NCBI RefSeq assembly: GCF_030580865.1
Contig: NZ_JAUQSY010000011.1
Coordinates: forward strand, 62,001-126,000
Length of the DNA: 64,000 bases
Direction of reading: 5' to 3'
Source of the DNA: Hymenobacter aranciens
GTDB taxonomy: Bacteria; Bacteroidota; Bacteroidia; Cytophagales; Hymenobacteraceae
Below the pieces are notes generated by a model that worked only from the letters and a program-made list of their open reading frames with translations, was not told the DNA's origin and did not search any database. Shown piece by piece: positions 8,854-17,318 of the stretch (position 1 is the stretch's first letter; every line of letters starts with the position of its first letter). The translations under genes and the position numbers were made by a program.

Positions 8854-9288
8854 TTACAGCTCCATAATATCCTCGTTCCAGAGGGTGGGCTCGGCTTCGA
8901 TGAACTCGTTCATCATGTCGACGCACTCCTGCAGGTCGAGGTCGATGACTTCGACGCCGTGGCTTTCCATGAATTCGCGGGCGCCGTCGAAAGTGCGGCT
9001 TTCGCCGACGATGACCTTGGGGATTTTGAACTGCACGATGGTGCCGGCGCACATGAAGCAGGGCATCAGGGTGCTGTAGATGACGGTGTCGCGGTAGCTG
9101 CGCTGGCGGCCAGCGTTGGTGAGGCAGTCCATCTCGCCGTGCTTAATGGCGGAGTCTTCCTGCACGCGCTTGTTATGGCCGCGGGCCACGAGCTGGCCAT
9201 CGCGCACGAGTACCGAGCCGATGGGAATGCCGCCCTGCGAGCGGCCCAGGCGGGCTTCGTCGATGGCGGCTTGCATGAATTGGTCCAT
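8854..9288 (-). CDS. Cytosine/nucleoside deaminase, Fcy1-like
   Basis: A 144-residue zinc deaminase of the CDA superfamily. KHGEMD gives His50 (ligand) and Glu52 (proton shuttle); PCFMC gives Cys77 and Cys80. The sequence after the zinc site (VQFKIPKVIVGES, a GVEVI strand, and the C-terminal MNEFIEAEPTLWNEDI) parallels yeast cytosine deaminase closely, more than TadA or guanine deaminase. It probably deaminates cytosine or a related base in pyrimidine salvage. Family A copy 2 lies upstream. Confidence 0.85.
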   Translation of the reverse strand: MDQFMQAAIDEARLGRSQGGIPIGSVLVRDGQLVARGHNKRVQEDSAIKHGEMDCLTNAGRQRSYRDTVIYSTLMPCFMCAGTIVQFKIPKVIVGESRTFDGAREFMESHGVEVIDLDLQECVDMMNEFIEAEPTLWNEDIMEL

Positions 9289-9332
9289 GAGGTTTTCTAG
9301 GGGTGTTAGTGGATGGGAAAGTAATGAGGAAC

Positions 9333-9423
9333 TGTCATACTGACGAAGGAAGCATCCTCTCGCGCCAGAAGGGTCTGCTGCCTCGTTGATGCGCGAGAGG
9401 ATGCTTCCTTCGTCAGCATGACA
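9333..9423. repeat. Family A hairpin, copy 2
   Basis: TGTCATACTGACGAAGGAAG...CTCTCGCGC with a complementary right arm ending in CAGCATGACA; about 33-bp arms with one mismatch near the tip and a roughly 25-nt loop. It lies between two minus-strand genes. Confidence 0.9.
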
Positions 9424-9441
9424 AACGCGAGGGCAGCAGGC

Positions 9442-12400
9442 TTACCGGGCACAAATCCCTTTGTAAGGGCAATGCTCGCACTTGGTGAAGTCGTCGGTTT
9501 TGCGGATGGGCTCGGCGGGGTCGAGGATTCGCAGCACAATCTTACGGACTAAATCTTCGGAAACGAGGCGGAAGTCTTCGCCCTCGGCGGTGAGGAAGCT
9601 GAGGTCGGCGGAGAGGAGGCCTTCGTCGAGGTTGCGGAGGGAGAGGATGGCGGTGTCGGCGGTTTCACGGTCTTCGGTGTGGGCCAGCATGAGGCGGTAG
9701 AGCCAGAGCTGGCGCACTTTATCGGCGCTGCTGCTGGCTTCGTGCAGCAGGCGGTCGACGGCTTCGGCTGGGCTGAGCCGGTCGCGGTAGCCGCGCAGCT
9801 GGAGGTCGTTTTTCTTGACGAGGCCGGACTTGTAGTCGACCACGCGCAGGCGGCCGTCGGGGAGCTGGTCGACGCGGTCGGCGAGACCGAAGAGGCGCAC
9901 GGCGAGCTGCTGGCGCTGGCCGGGCACGTCGACGAAGACGGTGGCGGACAGCGCTTTTTCGAGGCCGAAGAGGCGGATGGGGAGCAGGCCGGGCTGGTGG
10001 AGCTGGCTTTCGAGCAGGCGCACGACGAGGCGGGTGGCTACCTGGCCGTAGACGTGGTTGAGGCCTTCGTCGGCGCGGGCCTGCTTTTCGGATTCTTCCT
10101 GGCGCAGGGCGGCCTGCACTTCGGTATCGGCCCGCTTGATGAGCAGGGGGATATCGGCGGCGGTGATGGGCTGGGCATCCTGCTCGTAGGGCTTGAAAAG
10201 CATTTCGAGCGCCTCGTGAATCATAGTTCCGAAGGAGCTGGCTTCGAGGGTTTCCTCGACGGCTTCGTTTTCGTGGAAGCGGGCTACTTTGGAGAAGTAG
10301 AAGCGCAGGGAGCAGGCCAGGAAGTCGTTGAGGCGGGAGGGGGAGATGTTGCGTTCGAGCACGCCGCGCAGGGCGGCGAGCATTTCGGGGTCTTTTTCCA
10401 AAACCAGGTCGCCGGGGCTGGTCGGATTTGGGTGTTGGGTGTTGGGTATTCGGTGTTGGGTGTTGGGTTCTTGTTCCCTAATACCTGACACCGAACACCG
10501 AACACCCAACACCTCTGCCGAAGCGGCCTCTACGGTCAAATCCTCAAGAATTAATTGCGGGTTCTGCGGCTTCAGGTCATTCTCCAACTGCAGCAAAAAC
10601 CGGCTTCTTTCTCCGCTCTTGATTCCTTCGGCGCCGGGGAGGACGTGGACCAAATCGACCCGGCGGGCGCGCTGGAGCAGGCGCCAGAAGTTGTAGGCGG
10701 TGATGGCCTCGGCGTCGGCGTAGGTGGGGAGGCGGAACTCGGCGAGGAGGTCGAAGGGGAAGAGCGACTGCTGCTTTTTGGGGGCGGGCAGGATGCCTTC
10801 GTTGCAGCTCAGGATGATGAGGTGGTCGAAGTCGAGGGCGCGGGTTTCGAGTAGGCCCATTATCTGGACGTCGGCCAGGGGCTCGCCCGAAAATGGCAGG
10901 CGGGTGCGGGCCATCTGGTCGTAGAGGAAGCGGCGGAAGGAGCGTACCGAAAGCCGCTGCTCGTGGCACTCGAAGGCCGAGTCGAGCTGCCTGACGAGGG
11001 TGTAGAACAGGAACAGGTACTCGGCTTCGATGCCGGTTTGCTTGTCCGAATACACTTGCTTGAGCAAGTCAATTAGCGTGTAGCAGGCGCGGATGATGTC
11101 GTCGCAGTCGTCCCAGGTTTTGAAGAGGGCCTCGATGAGGGGGTGGTGCTTGCCCAGCTTGAGCAGCTCGGTGGCGGGCAGCAGCACGAGGTTGAGGCGC
11201 ACGATTTCGCGGCAGATGTGGTCGAGGACGTGGTGGTACTTGTCGTTGGGGTCTTTGTTAAGAAACTGCTGGTAGCGGCGCAGGAAGGGGTGGCTGAGCA
11301 GCTTGGTGACGGCCAGGTGGTGGTAGCGGGGCACGCCATAGCCGGTTTCCTCGCTGCCCTCACGGATGCCGGTGAGGTGGACTTCGAACAGTAAATCAAC
11401 CAGATTGAACAGCGGGGTGCTCTGGAAGCTCAGGCCCATGGTGACGTTGAAGTCGGGCACGGCGTCGGGGGGCAGGCCGTGGAGGACGGGCTGGAGCAGG
11501 GTTTCGTCGGGCAGGACGACGGCGATGCTGGCCTCGGGGTACTGCTGGCGGGCTTCGGCGAGGAGCTGGCCGGCCAGCTTGCCCTGCATGCTGGGGTTGG
11601 CCACGCCGAGGTAGCGGACGTGGTGCGGGGTGCCGCGCAGCCACTCCACGCCGCCGCCGACGGCCTCGCGGGGGAGGTCCCACTTGCTGAAGTAGCGGCG
11701 CAGGTGCTGGCCGGCGCGGTTGGGCGAGTCGGCGTCGAGGTAGAAGGGGTCGGCGTCGAAGCGGACTTCGGCGCGGCCGGCGGTGCGGAGTAGGTTGATT
11801 AGCTTTTCTTCGGACTTGGAGAGGTTGCCGAGGCCGACGAAGATGTGGCGGGCGGGCGGCGGGGCGGTGGTGTCTTCGAGCTGCTTGCGGATTTTCTTAA
11901 CGGCGGTGCGGTAGGCCAGGCCGGGGTAGGCGAGGTGCTGGGCCAGCATGCGGCGCTTGAGCTTATGGTAGACCTTTTCGAGCTGGTCCCAGAAGCTGAA
12001 CGAGCGGCGGGCCACGCCGTTTTCGGGAAGCTGGTCGAGCTGCCAGCGTTCGAGGGCTTTGGCCTGGGAGAGGTAGTCGAAGACTTTCTTGGTATCGGCC
12101 AGGTTCTGGTCGAGCATCGAGAAGTCGTTGAGCAGAAGGCCGGCCCAGCCCACGAAGGCGTCGAAGTGGAGGTCGGTGTCGTACTTCTTGAGGATGCTGA
12201 AAAGCAGCAGCTGCAGGGCAATGGGCTCTTCAATCTGGACGCCGGAGAGCTCCACCATGTAGTCTTCCATGGCGGCCACGCGCGGGGCCCAGAAGGGCTC
12301 GCCGGGGGGCAGGGCCAGGGCCAGCTCGTTCTTGAGGTAGACGACGGCGCGGCGGGTGGGGACGACGATGATTAGTTCCGATAATTCATCGAGCGGGCCG

Positions 12401-12510
12401 TGGCCGTACTGCTCGATGAGGTGGCGGGCGGTGGCGGCAAGGAAGGAAACGGGGGCGGGGGGAGCAGCGGCCGCGGGGGCAGCCGCGGCGGCTAGGGGGG
12501 TAGGAGGCAT
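9442..12510 (-). CDS. AddB-like PD-(D/E)XK nuclease/inactivated helicase
   Basis: A 1022-residue protein of the AddB/RecB-exonuclease type, acting in DNA end processing. The N-terminal two thirds is a degenerate superfamily 1 helicase fold (VVPTRRAVVYLKNEL early; ILSCNEGILP near residue 570). The C-terminal nuclease has VVDYKSG at about 890. Cys733, then Cys1011, Cys1014 and Cys1020 (KCEHCPYKGIC), match the four cysteines that bind the 4Fe-4S cluster in AddB. No AddA partner is in the window. Residues about 666-695 are encoded by a family E heptamer palindrome (10427-10513) that keeps the frame, between the helicase-like and nuclease parts. Confidence 0.85.
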   Translation of the reverse strand: MPPTPLAAAAAPAAAAPPAPVSFLAATARHLIEQYGHGPLDELSELIIVVPTRRAVVYLKNELALALPPGEPFWAPRVAAMEDYMVELSGVQIEEPIALQLLLFSILKKYDTDLHFDAFVGWAGLLLNDFSMLDQNLADTKKVFDYLSQAKALERWQLDQLPENGVARRSFSFWDQLEKVYHKLKRRMLAQHLAYPGLAYRTAVKKIRKQLEDTTAPPPARHIFVGLGNLSKSEEKLINLLRTAGRAEVRFDADPFYLDADSPNRAGQHLRRYFSKWDLPREAVGGGVEWLRGTPHHVRYLGVANPSMQGKLAGQLLAEARQQYPEASIAVVLPDETLLQPVLHGLPPDAVPDFNVTMGLSFQSTPLFNLVDLLFEVHLTGIREGSEETGYGVPRYHHLAVTKLLSHPFLRRYQQFLNKDPNDKYHHVLDHICREIVRLNLVLLPATELLKLGKHHPLIEALFKTWDDCDDIIRACYTLIDLLKQVYSDKQTGIEAEYLFLFYTLVRQLDSAFECHEQRLSVRSFRRFLYDQMARTRLPFSGEPLADVQIMGLLETRALDFDHLIILSCNEGILPAPKKQQSLFPFDLLAEFRLPTYADAEAITAYNFWRLLQRARRVDLVHVLPGAEGIKSGERSRFLLQLENDLKPQNPQLILEDLTVEAASAEVLGVRCSVSGIREQEPNTQHRIPNTQHPNPTSPGDLVLEKDPEMLAALRGVLERNISPSRLNDFLACSLRFYFSKVARFHENEAVEETLEASSFGTMIHEALEMLFKPYEQDAQPITAADIPLLIKRADTEVQAALRQEESEKQARADEGLNHVYGQVATRLVVRLLESQLHQPGLLPIRLFGLEKALSATVFVDVPGQRQQLAVRLFGLADRVDQLPDGRLRVVDYKSGLVKKNDLQLRGYRDRLSPAEAVDRLLHEASSSADKVRQLWLYRLMLAHTEDRETADTAILSLRNLDEGLLSADLSFLTAEGEDFRLVSEDLVRKIVLRILDPAEPIRKTDDFTKCEHCPYKGICAR
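10427..10513. repeat. Family E heptamer palindrome inside a coding sequence
   Basis: Left arm of 7-bp units (GGGTGTT, GGGTATT, CGGTGTT) and a right arm of their complements (ACACCGA, ACACCCA). About 87 bp, a multiple of three, so the AddB-like frame is unbroken. The encoded stretch is low-complexity, rich in PNTQH. Confidence 0.85.
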
Positions 12511-12549
12511 AGTGCTAAGAATACTGGCAAGATAACACCAGGTCCCTTG

Positions 12550-12682
12550 CTGGCGCGCGTTTCCAACGCGTGCCGGTTGGCTTCGAGTCTCTGACTCGTT
12601 CGGTTGCGCCGTCTGGGCCGTTCGTTCTGGCGGCGAGTCAGAGACTCGGGCCCAGTAGGCACGCGTCGGAGACGCGCGCCAG
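12550..12682. repeat. Family D nested palindrome, copy 1
   Basis: Outer arms CTGGCGCGCGTTTCCAACGC and GCGTCGGAGACGCGCGCCAG, inner units CGAGTCTCTGACTCG and CGAGTCAGAGACTCG. Each arm is itself a small palindrome. It occupies most of the gap between the divergent AddB-like and DUF3078 genes and so lies in their promoter region. Confidence 0.85.
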
Positions 12683-12729
12683 CGGCGGCGGGTGCTTTCT
12701 TTGCAGCTTCAACTTTACGACTTGCTGCT

Positions 12730-13653
12730 ATGAGAATCTGCTACGCGACCTTTCTGCTTTTCCTGCTAAGCCTGACGGCTTCGGGGCAACTGGTGACACC
12801 GGACTCGACCAAACCGGTGGCGCCGGCCTGGCGCAAGTGGGGCAAGGCGGGGCTGGGCATCAACGAGTCATTGATAAGCGACAACTGGCGCGGGGGCGGC
12901 GTGAATAGCATTGGCTTCAACGCCTTATTCAACGTGAAGGCCAACCGGCGGGTAGGACCGCACTCGTTCGATAATCAGGCCGATTTTCTGTTTGCGTTTT
13001 CGCAGACGCAGGGGCTGGGCTACCGCAAGACGCAGGACCGGCTGTACCTCGATACCAAGTATGGGCGGGCGCTGAGCAAGAAGTGGGACATGTTTTTGTC
13101 GTTGAACCTGCTGACGCAGTTTGCCCGGGGGTATGATTACGACAAGGACTCGGCGGGGGTGGAGCAGGCGCGGCTGGTGTCGGATGTGTTTGCGCCGGCG
13201 TTTATCACGGCGGCATATGGATTTGAGTACCATACGCCGTATTCGTTTAAGCTGCGGCTGGCGCCGTTTGCGCCGCGGCTGACGGTGGTAAACCGGGCCG
13301 ACCGGTTTGTGCAGGCGCTGGGCGATACGCCGTATGGCGTAAACCCGGGGCACAGCACGCGCTTCGAGATGCTGGCGGCGCAGGTGCTGGCGGAGGTGGA
13401 CAAGAACATCAGCCCGAGCGTGAACGTGAAGGCGCGCTACGTGCTGTTTGCCAACTATGAGAACCTAACTTTTCGGGAGCTTGACCACCGGCTGGATGTG
13501 AGCTTGACGGCGAAGGTGGGCAAGTACGTGAACGTGGCGCTGAACGGCATTGCGCTGTATGACTACGACCAGGACCAGGAGGTGCAGTATTCGCAGGGAC
13601 TGACGATTGGCATTGCCTATGCGTTTCAGAATTTTCAGGAGGAGAAGAAGTAG
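12730..13653 (+). CDS. DUF3078 outer membrane protein
   Basis: A 307-residue DUF3078 protein, a Bacteroidota family of predicted outer membrane barrels of unknown role. Residues 1-20 (MRICYATFLLFLLSLTASGQ) form a signal peptide. The diagnostic WRKWGKAGLGINESLISDNW follows near residue 37, then alternating amphipathic strands to the C-terminus. I chose the start at 12730 because it begins the signal peptide; upstream in-frame codons come from the palindrome at 12550-12682. Confidence 0.85.
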   Translation: MRICYATFLLFLLSLTASGQLVTPDSTKPVAPAWRKWGKAGLGINESLISDNWRGGGVNSIGFNALFNVKANRRVGPHSFDNQADFLFAFSQTQGLGYRKTQDRLYLDTKYGRALSKKWDMFLSLNLLTQFARGYDYDKDSAGVEQARLVSDVFAPAFITAAYGFEYHTPYSFKLRLAPFAPRLTVVNRADRFVQALGDTPYGVNPGHSTRFEMLAAQVLAEVDKNISPSVNVKARYVLFANYENLTFRELDHRLDVSLTAKVGKYVNVALNGIALYDYDQDQEVQYSQGLTIGIAYAFQNFQEEKK

Positions 13654-13657
13654 GGTA

Positions 13658-13811
13658 GAACGACAAAATCAGCACGTCATCCTGAGCTGACCGCAGGGAA
13701 GCGAAAGGACCTCGCCCGGGCCTCGTGCAGCAGTAATTAATTACTACCACAACAAAGCGGGCGAGGTCCTTTCGCCTTCGGCTCAGGATGACGTGCTGAT
13801 TTTGTCGTTCT
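13658..13811. repeat. Family A hairpin, copy 3 (long form)
   Basis: AGAACGACAAAATCAGCACGTCATCCTGAGC and its complement at 13780-13811 form the outer stem. Inside, a GGACCTCGCCCG arm pairs with CGGGCGAGGTCC around a CAGCAGTAATTAATTACTAC loop. The arms are of the GTCATCCTGAGC subtype. It separates the convergent DUF3078 and alcohol dehydrogenase genes. Confidence 0.9.
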
Positions 13812-13815
13812 GGCC

Positions 13816-14859
13816 TTACTTCAGCGTGGCGATGTCGATGACGAAGCGGTAGCGCACGTCGCCTTTCACCATGCGCTCGTAGGCGGCGGTGACGTCTTTG
13901 ATGTCGATAAGCTCGATGTCGGACGTGATGTTGTGCTCGGCGCAGAAGTCGAGCATTTCCTGGGTTTCCTTGATGCCGCCGATGCTGGAGCCGGCCAGGG
14001 TTTTGCGGCCGCCGATGATGCTGAAGGGTTGGACTTTGAGGGGCTCGGTGGGGACGCCGACGAGGACGAGGGAGCCGTCGGTTTTGAGGAGCGACAGGTA
14101 CATGTTCATGTCGTGCTCGGCCGAGACGGTGTCGAGGATGAAGTCGAAGCTGCCGCGCACGGCTTTGGTCTGGTCTTTATCGGAGGTGGCGACGAAGTGG
14201 TGGGCGCCGAGGGCTTTGGCGTCGGCTTCCTTGCTGGGGGAGGTGCTGAGGACGGTGACTTCGGCCCCGAAGGCGACGGCGAACTTGACGGCCATGTGGC
14301 CGAGGCCGCCGAGGCCGACGACGGCGACTTTGTGGCCGGGGCCGATGTTCCAGTGGCGCAGGGGGGAGTAGGTGGTGATGCCGGCGCAGAGCAGGGGGGC
14401 GACGGCGGCGAGGTTTAGTTTATCCGACACGTGGAGCACGAACTCTTCGCGCACGACGATGCTGGTGGAGTAGCCGCCGTAGGTGGGACGGCCCTGGCGG
14501 TCGAGGTTGTTGTAGGTTTGGGTGTTGCCGTCGAGGCAGTATTGTTCGAGGTCGGCCTCGCAGTTGGCGCACTCCTGGCAGGAATCGACGAGGCAGCCGA
14601 CGCCGGCTAGCTCGCCGACTTTGAAGTTGCGGACATGGTCGCCGACCTGGGTGATGCGGCCGACGATTTCGTGGCCGGGCACCATGGGGAAGATGCCGGG
14701 GAACCACTCGTTGCGAATCTGGTGGAGGTCGGAGTGGCAGACGCCGCAGTAGTGGATGTCAATCTGGACGTCGTGGGGGCCGACGGGGCGGCGTTCGAGG
14801 GTCCAGGGGGCGAGGTCGGTGGTGGGGGATTGGGCGGCGTAGGCGTGGGCTTGGGACAT
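13816..14859 (-). CDS. Zinc NAD(P)-dependent alcohol dehydrogenase, YahK/CAD-like
   Basis: A 347-residue medium-chain dehydrogenase. HYCGVCHSDLHQ (catalytic zinc Cys), PGHEIVG (His-Glu), and the structural-zinc cysteines in CQECANC-x7-C are present. VVGLGGLGHMAVKFA is the Rossmann dinucleotide loop; the following ST-S-S type residues favour NADP. It is closest to the cinnamyl-alcohol dehydrogenase/YahK group that reduces aldehydes. The frame stays open upstream to 15126 through a minisatellite encoding DTLS-type heptads. I place the start at Met 14859, where the conserved N-terminus begins. Confidence 0.9.
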   Translation of the reverse strand: MSQAHAYAAQSPTTDLAPWTLERRPVGPHDVQIDIHYCGVCHSDLHQIRNEWFPGIFPMVPGHEIVGRITQVGDHVRNFKVGELAGVGCLVDSCQECANCEADLEQYCLDGNTQTYNNLDRQGRPTYGGYSTSIVVREEFVLHVSDKLNLAAVAPLLCAGITTYSPLRHWNIGPGHKVAVVGLGGLGHMAVKFAVAFGAEVTVLSTSPSKEADAKALGAHHFVATSDKDQTKAVRGSFDFILDTVSAEHDMNMYLSLLKTDGSLVLVGVPTEPLKVQPFSIIGGRKTLAGSSIGGIKETQEMLDFCAEHNITSDIELIDIKDVTAAYERMVKGDVRYRFVIDIATLK

Positions 14860-14929
14860 ACTATTAGCTGGTGTTTGGGGGAGTAAGCAGGGAGAGGGGG
14901 GAATTGTTAGGTTGAGCTTGGGGAAAGAT

Positions 14930-15126
14930 TGGGACAGCGTGTCGGAAGCGTGGGACAATGTGTCGAAGGCATGGGACAGCGTGTCGGAATGCTTGGACAG
15001 CGTGTCGGAAAGGCGGCACAGCGTGTCGGTAGGCCGGGACAGCATGTCGAAGGGGTGGGACAGCGTGTCGGTAGGCCGGGACAGTGTGTCGAGGGGGCGG
15101 GACAGCGTGTCGAAGGGGCGGGACAA
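14930..15126. repeat. 21-bp minisatellite, nine full copies
   Basis: Tandem array of TGGGACAGCGTGTCGGAAGGC-like units at 14930, 14951, 14972, 14993, 15014, 15035, 15056, 15077 and 15098, plus a partial unit. Every unit is exactly 21 bp. Each carries a near-palindromic GACAGCGTGTC core. The array is open in several frames on both strands, for example DTLSRPF heptads on the minus strand and DSVSKGR heptads on the plus strand. Confidence 0.95.
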
Positions 15127-15231
15127 CAGGTGAGTGGTTGAAGTTAATTCAGCTATTCTTGCTACATTGCCGGGGCTTGGGCATCTGTGGGCCTGAGTTG
15201 CTTCATTTCACCCTTTTACCTCATTCATTTT

Positions 15232-15933
15232 ATGCGTTACCAATTCACCAAAGAGAACATGTGGACGGCGGGCGGCTTCGTGCGCGAGTCGTTTGCGGCC
15301 GACCTGCCGCGCTTTCAGGCGGTGGCCAAAAAGGAGTTTGACAACGAGTTTTTGACGACCTTCGATGCGGCGCGGGCGAAGATTAAGGGGGCGACGGGGG
15401 CAGCATTGCGGACGGGAGCGGGCTCGCAGGTGACGGCCCGGCTGTATGCATCGATGGATAAGGTGAAGCCGCTGCTGGATTTGCTGGAAATCCGGCTGGG
15501 GCTGGTGGATGCGAAGGCTCTAACAGTGAAAGTGAAGGATTTTGGGCTAAAGGGGCTGCGCGACCGGATTAACGCGCGCGACGCGGAGGGGGTGAGCAAG
15601 CGTCTGGGGACGCTGGCGACGGCCATCGCGGACAATCAGGACGTGCTGGAGGATAAGGGCTACGAGGCGCAGGAGCTGGTGGATTTGAAGAAGCTGACGG
15701 AGGAGATTGACGATGACAACCTGCTGCAGAACACGGGCGAGAACACCAGCATCGAAACCACCGAGGTGGAGGATGGCGACTACGAGGCGTTTGATGCCCT
15801 GCTGGCAAAGGTAATGCGGACGGGGCGGCTGTTGTTTAAGAAGCAGAAGACGAAGCGGCAGCAGTATGAGGCGCGGGCCGTGACGAAGCGCGTGGTGGCG
15901 GGGGAGAAGCCGAAGAATGACCCAGGGGCGTAG
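15232..15933 (+). CDS. Uncharacterised helical protein
   Basis: A 233-residue soluble protein, not recognised. It is rich in Lys, Glu, Asp and Ala and looks mostly helical, with an acidic Asn/Thr-rich linker at about residues 155-185 and a basic tail (LLFKKQKTKRQQYEARAVTKR). There is no signal peptide or membrane segment. The Met at 15232 begins a polar N-terminus (MRYQFTKENMWTAGGF) and follows the 21-bp minisatellite. A strong terminator follows, so it is probably transcribed apart from the ATPase gene downstream. Confidence 0.7.
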   Translation: MRYQFTKENMWTAGGFVRESFAADLPRFQAVAKKEFDNEFLTTFDAARAKIKGATGAALRTGAGSQVTARLYASMDKVKPLLDLLEIRLGLVDAKALTVKVKDFGLKGLRDRINARDAEGVSKRLGTLATAIADNQDVLEDKGYEAQELVDLKKLTEEIDDDNLLQNTGENTSIETTEVEDGDYEAFDALLAKVMRTGRLLFKKQKTKRQQYEARAVTKRVVAGEKPKNDPGA

Positions 15934-15949
15934 GGCTGCCGGGATATGG

Positions 15950-15986
15950 AAAGCGCCGGGGCTGGGAGGCTCCGGCGCTTTTTTTG
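15950..15986 (+). terminator. Rho-independent terminator
   Basis: AAGCGCCGG and CCGGCGCTT pair around a GGCTGGGAGGCT-type loop, followed by TTTTTTT. It ends the transcript of the 233-residue protein. Confidence 0.85.
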
Positions 15987-16000
15987 TTTGGGGGGCGGCC

Positions 16001-16008
16001 TATCTTTG
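16001..16008 (+). promoter_or_regulatory. Predicted -7 element for the ATPase/TOPRIM pair
   Basis: TATCTTTG matches the Bacteroidota consensus TAnnTTTG and lies 27 bp before the ATG. TTTG-like sequence lies upstream but not at ideal spacing, and it overlaps the terminator T-tract. Confidence 0.45.
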
Positions 16009-16034
16009 TTGTCTTACCTGTTTTCGCTTTTGTA

Positions 16035-17318
16035 ATGGCTAAAAAGACCAAACCTGTCACTGAAGAAACTGCTGCGGCGCAGCCGTATTACTTGCAGCGG
16101 GCGCACATTAAGGATTTCCGGTCGATTCGGGATGCGAAGGTGGAGTTTAAGCCGGGGCTGAATATTATTATTGGGAAGAATGGGGCGGGGAAGACTAATC
16201 TTGTTAGAGTATTAAGAAATGCTGTTGCAAACCAAAATTCCAACTTGGGTAGTTGGAACGAATTTGTATTTAGTGGTCCTCATACGCTGGAGGTAAGACT
16301 CACTAGAGCACGTATTGACGCTAAAAAAGCTAGTTTCATCCATGAGATGAACAAGAATAGAATTGAAGCTTCACTAAAAATTGATGGCATAGATTACTTT
16401 ACCGAAGAGTTGCTGGTAAATTTCTGGTTGGATACCAATAAGAAAAGGGTAAAGGAGGAGAAATCACAGATTTCTCCTCCTAACAAGATTCTAGTTATTA
16501 ACCATGGTATTCCAAGTGAGTACCAGTTAATAGCTTCCGATGCGGAGTTGTCAATTGAAAATTACGCAATGGGAACTGCGGGCCATTATACAAGGCTGGG
16601 CAGAACTATTATTGATGGTATTCAGCATTCTGTATTTAATGCATATTTGGAACATGGTGTAGAAAGCACTGACTTAATTAGTGTGAATATTGTAGAGGAT
16701 ATTATTGGGAAAATTGCCGAATTTAATCTTGAGCGCATACGGTATGCTCTTAAACAATATTCGCCAATTAGTGATGTGAGGCTTAGCGATTCTATTAGAA
16801 TCTACCATAATAAACAGCAGAATGAGATATTGGTAAAAGGCTTGGTTATGGAGTTTTGTGTTAATGGAGTTTGGCTACCATTTAGTGCTTTGTCGAGTGG
16901 TACGCAGCGCTTATTCTATATTATTTCGGAAGTTCTAGCTCCCATCCAGTATTATTTGGCTAAGAAGAGCCGCAAAGGATATGGGTTAAACGACTCAACT
17001 CAAACAATCCTTCTCGAAGAACCCGAACTAGGTATTCACCCCGACCAACTCTATTTACTACTCAGCTTCCTCCGTGAGCAATCCGAGAAGCACCAAATAA
17101 TTATTACCACGCACTCACCACAGGTACTGGACATGCTGAATGCCGACGAGCTGGACCGCATTACCATCTGTGAGCTGGACGAGAAGAAGGGCACGCAGTT
17201 TCGGAAGCTGACCAAGAAGAAAATTGCTACGGCCCAGAAATTCATGAAAGATGTGGGCTATCTGAGCGACTTCTGGCTCTACAGTAGCCTGGAGGAAAAG
17301 AGTCAGTCGGCGTCATGA
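16035..17318 (+). CDS. AAA family ATPase (AAA_21/OLD-like)
   Basis: A 427-residue SMC/ABC-like ATPase. Walker A GKNGAGKTN at 47-55, the ABC-type signature LSSGTQRL at about 286, Walker B TILLEEPELGIHP at about 323, and the H-loop THSPQVLDML some 35 residues on. The N-terminal YYLQRAHIKDFRSIRDA lead-in is typical of OLD/RecF-like ATPases that partner an effector. Its ATG-to-TGA end overlaps the TOPRIM-like gene by 4 bp. Base composition is mosaic: about 16200-16980 (the part between Walker A and Walker B) is clearly AT-rich with rare codons, whereas the start and end are nearer the host average. This suggests horizontal acquisition or exchange of the middle region. A role in phage defence is inferred from family and gene pairing. 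Confidence 0.85.
   Translation: MAKKTKPVTEETAAAQPYYLQRAHIKDFRSIRDAKVEFKPGLNIIIGKNGAGKTNLVRVLRNAVANQNSNLGSWNEFVFSGPHTLEVRLTRARIDAKKASFIHEMNKNRIEASLKIDGIDYFTEELLVNFWLDTNKKRVKEEKSQISPPNKILVINHGIPSEYQLIASDAELSIENYAMGTAGHYTRLGRTIIDGIQHSVFNAYLEHGVESTDLISVNIVEDIIGKIAEFNLERIRYALKQYSPISDVRLSDSIRIYHNKQQNEILVKGLVMEFCVNGVWLPFSALSSGTQRLFYIISEVLAPIQYYLAKKSRKGYGLNDSTQTILLEEPELGIHPDQLYLLLSFLREQSEKHQIIITTHSPQVLDMLNADELDRITICELDEKKGTQFRKLTKKKIATAQKFMKDVGYLSDFWLYSSLEEKSQSAS

Noticed and set aside
14930..15126. CRISPR-like array
   Set aside because: Units are contiguous 21-bp repeats without spacers, and no cas genes are near.
14860..15126. N-terminal extension of the alcohol dehydrogenase with DTLS heptads
   Set aside because: The extension is the minisatellite read in frame; the conserved enzyme starts at 14859.
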